From an uncultured Synergistales bacterium (GTDB lineage: Bacteria; Synergistota; Synergistia; Synergistales; Aminobacteriaceae), in assembly GCA_905233295.1 (NCBI GenBank), contig CAJODX010000003.1, positions 17,257 through 28,505 of the forward strand: 11,249 nucleotides of DNA. The letters run 5' to 3'. Positions 6,323-11,249 of the stretch are shown one piece after another (the first letter of the stretch is position 1; each line of letters starts with the position of its first letter). Position numbers and translations under genes: made by a program. Under the pieces are notes generated by a model, which ran no database searches, had not been told where the DNA came from, and saw nothing but the letters and a program-made list of their open reading frames with translations.

Positions 6323-7342
6323 TTGAATTTTTCCGGCTTTGATGAATTTCTTGAGTTCACGGCGAACGATGACAGAGAATTTTTGAGGGAAGATGAAATT
6401 TCAAATTTCCCTGCGTCAGCGTGTGCAATGGCAAATTCATTTGGAGGCTGGATCGTTATCGGTGCTGAACGTTATTTTGACGATGAATTTAACATCACCG
6501 GATTTTCGCAAAAAAATTTCAATATAAAATCTTTAATCCCGCGCGAAATTTTTTTTGATTTTCAAACTCTGGAAAAAGAAAAAATTTTGATTGTCAAAAT
6601 CGAGCCTTTGAAAAGCCGTGCGAAACCGTTATTTTTTGACGGAAAATTTTACCGCCGTGTTGAGGGCGTGAATTTGATTTCGTCAAAATTTTCAGCTTCG
6701 ATTGTTGCCGGAGACTCACGCGACGATTTGCCGGCAATGAATTTTTATTTGAATCCCGAGAGCCTTGAAGATTTTTATAATACCGTCATAAAACTTCACA
6801 GCGAGTACAAAAATTTTTCGTCCGAAGAATTTCTTTGCCGGAGTTTTATTTTTTCTGGAAAATTTTTGACTTTCGCCGGAGCTTTGATGTTCGGGAATAT
6901 TATAAAAATCCGCGCCGTTTTGGATTCGTCTGCTGAACACGCTGAACTCGAAGCGCGAAACATCTGGGACGCTTACAAAAATATTTTGCCGCGCCTTGTC
7001 AACAAACTTTCACCGGGCTGCTCACAGGCTTTTCAGGAAATTTTTGTAAATTCTCTTCTTCATGCGGATTATAACGCCGGAAATTTTATAAACATCTCAA
7101 TAACATCAGAGCCTGCAAAAGTTTCAATCACGAATCCCGGAATTTTGCGTTCTGAAACACGAAATCACAGATTAAAAAAAATTTTTGAACTTTCCGGAAT
7201 TTTTATAAAAGACCGCAGCCTTGAAAATGTAAAAAAATTCATGCCGCTGTTCAGACTTGAAGAAGATTTTTTAAATTTTCGCGTCAAAGCTGAACTCGAC
7301 CTCGAAGGAAATGAAAACGCGAAAAATTTTGTTGTTTTGTGA
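6323..7342 (+). CDS. AlbA_2 (Schlafen-like) DNA-binding protein with RecG-like ATPase C-terminus
   Basis: The N-terminal part of this 339-residue protein resembles the AlbA_2 domain: ACAMANSFGGWIVIGAE (33-49) is its AFAN-GG-hhIG core, and KPLFFDGKFYRRVEG (101-115) matches its P-gxxYxR strand. A middle segment FLTFAGALMFG (181-191) matches the LTxAGxLLFG linker of AlbA_2-ATPase proteins. The C-terminus has the GHKL-type N box EIFVNSLLHADYN (239-251) and VSITNPGIL (267-275). The glycine-rich ATP lid that should follow is not evident, so ATP binding may be weak or lost. The usual EFK motif at the start of AlbA_2 is also only partly kept (EFLEFTAND). The start is TTG, four bases after the sirtuin stop. 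No in-frame ATG occurs before residue 36, which already lies in the AlbA_2 core. Relatives are annotated as transcriptional regulators or defence proteins. It is clearly the last gene of the macrodomain-sirtuin operon; its role there is unknown. Confidence 0.75.
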   Translation: MNFSGFDEFLEFTANDDREFLREDEISNFPASACAMANSFGGWIVIGAERYFDDEFNITGFSQKNFNIKSLIPREIFFDFQTLEKEKILIVKIEPLKSRAKPLFFDGKFYRRVEGVNLISSKFSASIVAGDSRDDLPAMNFYLNPESLEDFYNTVIKLHSEYKNFSSEEFLCRSFIFSGKFLTFAGALMFGNIIKIRAVLDSSAEHAELEARNIWDAYKNILPRLVNKLSPGCSQAFQEIFVNSLLHADYNAGNFINISITSEPAKVSITNPGILRSETRNHRLKKIFELSGIFIKDRSLENVKKFMPLFRLEEDFLNFRVKAELDLEGNENAKNFVVL

Positions 7343-7360
7343 AATTTTTAATCTCTGTGC

Positions 7361-7412
7361 AAAAAAAATCCCCCCGCAAAAATTTTCACGAGGGGAAATT
7401 TTTTTATTTTTT
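7361..7412. terminator. Bidirectional rho-independent terminator between convergent operons
   Basis: CCCC at 7370-7373 (or shifted by one) pairs with GGGG at 7392-7395, with a further C-G/G-C pair after one mismatch, around an A/T-rich loop that contains AAAATTTT. An A8 tract lies on the left (a T run when read on the minus strand) and a T7-A-T8 tract on the right, so either direction has hairpin plus U run. It separates the plus-strand AlbA_2 gene (stop 7342) from the minus-strand ntpD (stop 7413) and probably serves both. Confidence 0.8.
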
Positions 7413-8033
7413 TTAAGCCGAAACGATTTCTTTGATTTTCATCAGGCGGCTTAATGTCGAACGTTCCTGCTCGTCAAGCTTCATGCTGATGTAGCGTATT
7501 GTCTCTGCAAGGTTCGGTATCATAACGTACTCAAGGGCATTAACCCTGCGTCTCGTGCGTTCGATTTCTCCTGCCATTAAACGAATCGCTTTTTCTTCAG
7601 CAGCAAGATGGAGCAGACGGACAATTAACTTGCTGAACTGTTCAAGCGCGGCATCAAGCAGCAAAGGAACATTAACGAAACCGTAATTAACGGGGTTGCC
7701 TTCCTGCTTAACATCATACTCAGGAACCATTACGCTCATAACGTTGTGCCAGTCAACCGTTAAAGTTGATTTCGCACCCGGAAAAATCAGAGCCTGCTCC
7801 AAAATTTCCGGCGTTGTCTGCGCACGTGATAAAACAAACGTTCCGTAGCATTCAGCTAACTCTTTTTCGACAGCTTCGCGGAGTTCTTTGCCTGCACGAG
7901 CCTTTTCAAGAAACGCCTTTATCAATGCGTCCTGTTTGTCTTTCAGGAGTTTATGTCCGCGCTGAGCCACCGCGAGTCTTTTTTTGAGCTTCGACAGCTC
8001 CATTCGGTTGGGGTTGACATTGATGCGTGCCAT
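7413..8033 (-). CDS. ntpD: V/A-type ATPase subunit D (central stalk)
   Basis: Subunit D is the coiled-coil shaft of the rotor that couples the A3B3 head to the membrane ring. The 206-residue length is normal. The N-terminus follows the family closely, with NVNPNRMELSKLKKRLAVAQRGHKLLKDK at residues 6-34. The C-terminal part (INALEYV-like segment RRRVNALEYVMIPNL, then TIRYISMKLDEQER) is the returning helix of the hairpin. Both long helices are rich in Lys, Glu and Ala. It follows ntpB by 16 bases in the order A-B-D usual for bacterial V/A-ATPase operons, and has its own Shine-Dalgarno GGGAGG. It is the last gene before the shared terminator. The bacterial enzyme may work as a sodium or proton pump or as an ATP synthase; this subunit does not tell which. 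Intact, with no anomaly. Confidence 0.96.
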   Translation of the reverse strand: MARINVNPNRMELSKLKKRLAVAQRGHKLLKDKQDALIKAFLEKARAGKELREAVEKELAECYGTFVLSRAQTTPEILEQALIFPGAKSTLTVDWHNVMSVMVPEYDVKQEGNPVNYGFVNVPLLLDAALEQFSKLIVRLLHLAAEEKAIRLMAGEIERTRRRVNALEYVMIPNLAETIRYISMKLDEQERSTLSRLMKIKEIVSA

Positions 8034-8043
8034 CGGTCAAATC

Positions 8044-8049
8044 CCTCCC
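8044..8049 (-). promoter_or_regulatory. Ribosome binding site of ntpD
   Basis: GGGAGG directly follows the ntpB stop codon and stands 10 bases before the ATG at 8033. It fixes the start of ntpD at the conserved MARINVNPNRMELSKLKKR beginning. Confidence 0.65.
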
Positions 8050-9444
8050 TTATTCTGCGCCCTTATCTGCTTTTGCTTTCAGTAAAGGGTTCAAATAGGC
8101 GTCTCTGATTCTCTTAAGCTCTTTAACAGGAATCATCGTCAGCAAATTCCAGCCGAGTTCAAGAGTTTCTTTGATCGTTCTGTTCTCATATTCGCCCTGA
8201 CGGATATATTTATCCTCAAAGACTGTTGAGAACTTCGCGAACGCCTTATCTTCATCGGACAAAGCACCTTCGCCGAGAATGACCGCGAGTTCTTTCGCCT
8301 CTTTGCCGCGTGCATAAGCCGCAAACAGCTGGTTCATAAGGTCAGCGTGGTCTTCACGGGTCTTATCGCGCCCGATGCCTTTGTCTTTAAGTCTCGACAG
8401 TGAAGGCATAACGTCAACAGGCGGATAAATTCCCTGACGGTGAAGGCTTCTGCTCAAAATGATCTGACCTTCCGTGATATATCCCGTCAAGTCGGGAATC
8501 GGGTGTGTCTTGTCATCTTCAGGCATCGTCAGAATCGGAATCTGAGTGATTGAGCCTTTTTTGCCTTTAAGTCTTCCGGCGCGTTCGTACATTGTCGCAA
8601 GGTCTGTGTAAAGATAACCGGGATAACCGCGACGTCCGGGAACTTCTTTACGAGCCGCTGAAATTTCGCGCAAAGCCTCGCAATAGTTCGTTAAGTCCGT
8701 GAGAATAACAACGACGTGCATATCACACTCGAATGCTAAATATTCTGCCGCAGTAAGAGCTATACGCGGTGTTGAAATTCTTTCGACTGCCGGGTCATCA
8801 GCTAAGTTAATATAAAGAACTGTACGCTGTAAAGCTCCTGTGCGTCTGAAATCTTCCATAAAGAAAGAAGCTTCTTCAAATGTAATGCCCATAGCCGCGA
8901 ATACAACCGCGAAATCTTCATGACCGCTTATAACTGTAGCTTGACGAGCAATTTGTGCAGCCATTCTGTTATGAGGAAGTCCCGAAGCTGAGAAAATCGG
9001 CAATTTCTGGCCTCTGACCATCGGGTTAAGTCCGTCAATTGTAGAAATTCCGGTCTGAATAAATTCCGAAGGGAAGTCGCGTGAGAACGGATTCATCGGC
9101 ATACCGTTAATATCAAGATTTTGTTCAGCAATTAAAGGTGCGCCGCCGTCAATAGGAGCTCCGCGTCCGTTAAAGACTCGGCCTAACATGTTACGGGCAA
9201 CAGGTAAAGTCAAAACTTTTCCGACAAAACGGACCTTTGTATCTTCGTTTTCAATTCCTGAAGTTCCCTCGAAGACCTGAACTAATGCTCGATCGCTCTC
9301 AATTTCAAGAACTCTGCCGCGACGCTTTTCGCCGTTTCCTAATGTAATTTCAACAAGTTCATCATAGCGAACGTCCTGAGTTTTTTCGACCATCATAAGA
9401 GGGCCGGAAATGCTTGAAATAGTTCTATATTCTCTAGGCAGCAT
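8050..9444 (-). CDS. ntpB: V/A-type ATPase subunit B (non-catalytic nucleotide-binding)
   Basis: Subunit B alternates with subunit A in the hexameric head. It carries a degenerate nucleotide site and supplies an arginine to the catalytic site. The sequence shows the beta-barrel N-terminus (EYRTISSISGPLMMVE), FSASGLPHN (about 151-159) where catalytic subunits have the P-loop, ISAARKEVPGRRGYPGYLYTDLATMYERAGR in the nucleotide-binding domain, and PSLSRLKDKGIG, the family's conserved Ser-Arg-Leu region. Length from the preferred start is 464 residues, normal for the family. The frame also allows a GTG at 9453, but that codon lies inside the Shine-Dalgarno sequence GGAGGTGAT (9457-9449), so the ATG at 9444 is the real start. 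The gene overlaps the end of ntpA by 11 bases, which implies translational coupling. Intact. Confidence 0.96.
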   Translation of the reverse strand: MLPREYRTISSISGPLMMVEKTQDVRYDELVEITLGNGEKRRGRVLEIESDRALVQVFEGTSGIENEDTKVRFVGKVLTLPVARNMLGRVFNGRGAPIDGGAPLIAEQNLDINGMPMNPFSRDFPSEFIQTGISTIDGLNPMVRGQKLPIFSASGLPHNRMAAQIARQATVISGHEDFAVVFAAMGITFEEASFFMEDFRRTGALQRTVLYINLADDPAVERISTPRIALTAAEYLAFECDMHVVVILTDLTNYCEALREISAARKEVPGRRGYPGYLYTDLATMYERAGRLKGKKGSITQIPILTMPEDDKTHPIPDLTGYITEGQIILSRSLHRQGIYPPVDVMPSLSRLKDKGIGRDKTREDHADLMNQLFAAYARGKEAKELAVILGEGALSDEDKAFAKFSTVFEDKYIRQGEYENRTIKETLELGWNLLTMIPVKELKRIRDAYLNPLLKAKADKGAE

Positions 9445-11219
9445 TGCTATCACCTCCGACAGGAACTATTGCGTTAATCTGTTCTTTCATTGTATCGTCA
9501 AGTTTGTCAATCTGGGCGATGTCTTTTTCTTCAAGATAACGCATTCTTGCAATCTGCTCACGAACGGGCAAATTAAATAATTTATTCATCGGCGCGCCCT
9601 TGTGTAAAGCGTCGAGTCCGGCATGGTGGAAATTAACGATAGTCTTCAACATCTTAAACTGCTTATCCATTGAAGCATATGTATCAATTTCATGGAAAGC
9701 GTTTTGATGTAAAAAGTCCTCGCGTAAAGATTTCGCCGTCTCCATTACCATTCTCTCATCACGTGAAAGAGCGTCAATTCCGACGAGTCTGACAACTTCA
9801 TTAAGCTGCGATTCTTGTTCAAGTAAGCTCATGGCTTCGACTCTTAAGCTGCTCCACTGGTCATCAAATTTTTCGTCCCAATAAGCGTCGAGTCTGTCTG
9901 TGTAAAGCGAGTAGCTTGAAAGCCAGTTGATTGCCGGGAAGTGTCTTTGATACGCCAAGTTAGCATCAAGTCCCCAGAAAACTTTTGTAACGCGCAGAGT
10001 GTTCTGAGTAACAGGTTCTGAAAGGTCGCCGCCGGGAGGAGAAACTGCTCCGATGACTGTGATAGAACCTTCGCGTCCTTCTTTGCCGTTGACAATGCAG
10101 CGTCCTGCTCTTTCATAGAATGAAGCTAAACGTGTTCCTAAATATGCCGGATAACCTTCTTCACCGGGCATTTCTTCAAGTCGTCCTGACATTTCGCGGA
10201 GAGCTTCTGCCCATCGGCTTGTTGAGTCTGCCATTAATGCTACTGAATAACCCATGTCGCGATAATATTCAGCCAAAGTAATTGCTGTGTAGACGCTTGC
10301 TTCACGAGCTGCAACGGGCATATTTGAAGTGTTAGCTATAAGAGTTGTACGCTTCATCAAGGGCTGCCCTGTCTGAGGGTCGTCAAGTTCAGGGAACTCA
10401 AGTAAAACGTCCGTCATCTCGTTTCCGCGTTCACCGCAACCGACGTAAACGACTATCTGAGCCTGCGCCCATTTTGCAAACTGGTGCTGAATAACTGTCT
10501 TTCCTGAACCGAAAGGTCCGGGAACGCAAGCTGTTCCGCCAAGTGCTACAGGGAAGAACGACTCTCTGTCCGGTAGTCATAGGCACGTTAGGAGCAAGAC
10601 GCGATTTTACAGGACGAGGCTTACGAACCGGCCAACGCTGTAACATTTTAACTTCGTGTTTAGTTCCATTGTCATCAATAACTGCGATGATGTCTTCGAT
10701 AGTGTGATCGCCTTTTTCGATTTTTGCGACTTTGCCTTTAATTCCATTCGGGACCATAATTCTATGCTCTACGACTACGGTTTCTTGAACGACGCCTAAA
10801 ATATCACCGGCTTCAACTTCTTCGCCGACTTTGACGCGAGGCTCAAAATTCCATTTTTTATTTCTGTCAAGAGCAGGGACGCTGATACCACGTGAAATAA
10901 AATGACTATTCGCTGCTTTCTCGATTAATTCAAGCGGTCGCTGTATTCCGTCATAAAACTGTTCGATGATTCCGGGACCAAGTTCTACGCTCAAAGGCTC
11001 TCCGATTGAAACAACAGGCTCACCAGGCATCAATCCAGAAGTTTCTTCGTAAACCTGAATCGACGCTTTGTCGCCGTTGACCTCAAGTATTTCGCCGACA
11101 AGACCAAGTTCGCCGATATGCACAACGTCCTGCATACTTGCGCCTTCCATGCCGCCAGCGACTACAAGAGAGCCGGAGATCCTCTCTATTGTTCCTTTAA
11201 TTTCTTTTTTCTCAGGCAT
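9434..11219 (-). pseudogene. ntpA: V/A-type ATPase catalytic subunit A, frameshifted by an 8-base deletion
   Basis: Subunit A hydrolyses or makes ATP in the A3B3 head. The first frame (from 11219) holds the beta barrel and the non-homologous insert of the family and matches it through GQRVV. It then runs out of frame and stops at 10431. The second frame resumes at 10561 with SFFPVALGGTACVPGPFGSG, where the intact P-loop GPFGSGKT lies at 10520-10497. It continues through CGERGNEMTDVLLEFPEL, SRWAEALREMSGRLEEMPGEEG (in part) and the helical C-terminus to 9434. The family sequence across the gap is RVV-D-(S/T)-FFP, so eight bases are missing. Restored length is about 596 residues, normal for the family. 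A Shine-Dalgarno GGAGGCGGGAG precedes the start. With ntpB and ntpD intact and every motif kept on both sides, a very recent mutation or an assembly error is more likely than an old pseudogene. Confidence 0.92.
9449..9457 (-). promoter_or_regulatory. Ribosome binding site of ntpB inside the ntpA 3' end
   Basis: GGAGGTGAT is a near-perfect Shine-Dalgarno sequence placed eight bases (counted from GGAGG) before the ATG at 9444. It is embedded in the last codons of ntpA. It decides between the GTG at 9453, which it overlaps, and the ATG at 9444. Confidence 0.8.
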
Positions 11220-11228
11220 TTTTATAAT

Positions 11229-11239
11229 CTCCCGCCTCC
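11229..11239 (-). promoter_or_regulatory. Ribosome binding site of ntpA
   Basis: GGAGGCGGGAG ends nine bases before the ATG at 11219. About 30 bases upstream of the start are visible. Stop codons occur in all three frames there or shortly inside ntpA, so the end of the preceding operon gene cannot be assigned. No promoter is seen, and it is expected further upstream. Confidence 0.7.
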
Positions 11240-11249
11240 ATATTTATCT

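Noticed and set aside
3803..7342. Frequent AAAATTT-type strings as a regulatory repeat
   Set aside because: They arise from Lys/Glu-Phe codon pairs (AAA/GAA with TTT) in A+T-rich coding sequence and occur in several genes with no fixed spacing.
10431..10561. Programmed frameshift or separate genes for the two ntpA parts
   Set aside because: Conserved residues are missing between the parts and the overlap is out-of-frame read-through. A repeat collapse explains the sequence exactly.
11220..11249. End of an upstream V-ATPase gene (a frame ending DKYGGGRL then TAA)
   Set aside because: Only about 30 bases are visible and all three frames are possible, so no gene can be assigned.
1..11249. tRNA, rRNA, CRISPR array, insertion sequence or riboswitch
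   Set aside because: No cloverleaf-like sequence, spaced repeat, transposase or terminal inverted repeat, or known riboswitch core was seen, and the intergenic gaps are too short for most of these.

Overview
The window carries two convergent gene blocks from an A+T-rich bacterial chromosome. A bacterial V/A-type ATPase operon, a class M sirtuin with a zinc-type macrodomain, and the general gene content suggest a strict or facultative anaerobe. Synergistota or a Clostridia-like Firmicute would fit, but that placement is an impression from protein sequence and was not tested.

Plus strand, 1-7342: the C-terminal part of a LysR-type regulator (cut by the window edge); a 107-bp spacer with a candidate promoter and a 14-bp perfect palindrome; mutS2, broken by a small deletion exactly at the Walker A lysine; a small protein made of two tandem copies of an SSB/OB-fold-like unit; an RpiR-type (HTH + SIS) regulator; and a tight three-gene run of Zn-macrodomain ADP-ribosyl hydrolase, class M sirtuin (predicted protein ADP-ribosyltransferase) and an AlbA_2/RecG-like-ATPase protein. 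These last three genes are separated by 1 and 4 bases, so they are almost certainly co-transcribed. The writer/eraser pair resembles the known SirTM-macrodomain module, but the usual GcvH-L and LplA2 partners are not next to it. An RpiR regulator lies upstream and an AlbA_2 protein downstream instead. This locus is the most interesting part of the window.

Minus strand, 11219-7413: ntpA-ntpB-ntpD, encoding the catalytic A, non-catalytic B and central-stalk D subunits of a V/A-type ATPase. ntpB and ntpD are intact. ntpA has an 8-base deletion that looks like the collapse of a TCGTT direct repeat. The two blocks meet at a bidirectional rho-independent terminator (7361-7412).

Both broken genes keep every other family motif on both sides of the lesion, so the breaks are very recent mutations or sequence/assembly errors. 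The reads would decide. No tRNA, rRNA, CRISPR array, insertion sequence or origin was seen. No gene-free stretch exceeds about 110 bases.
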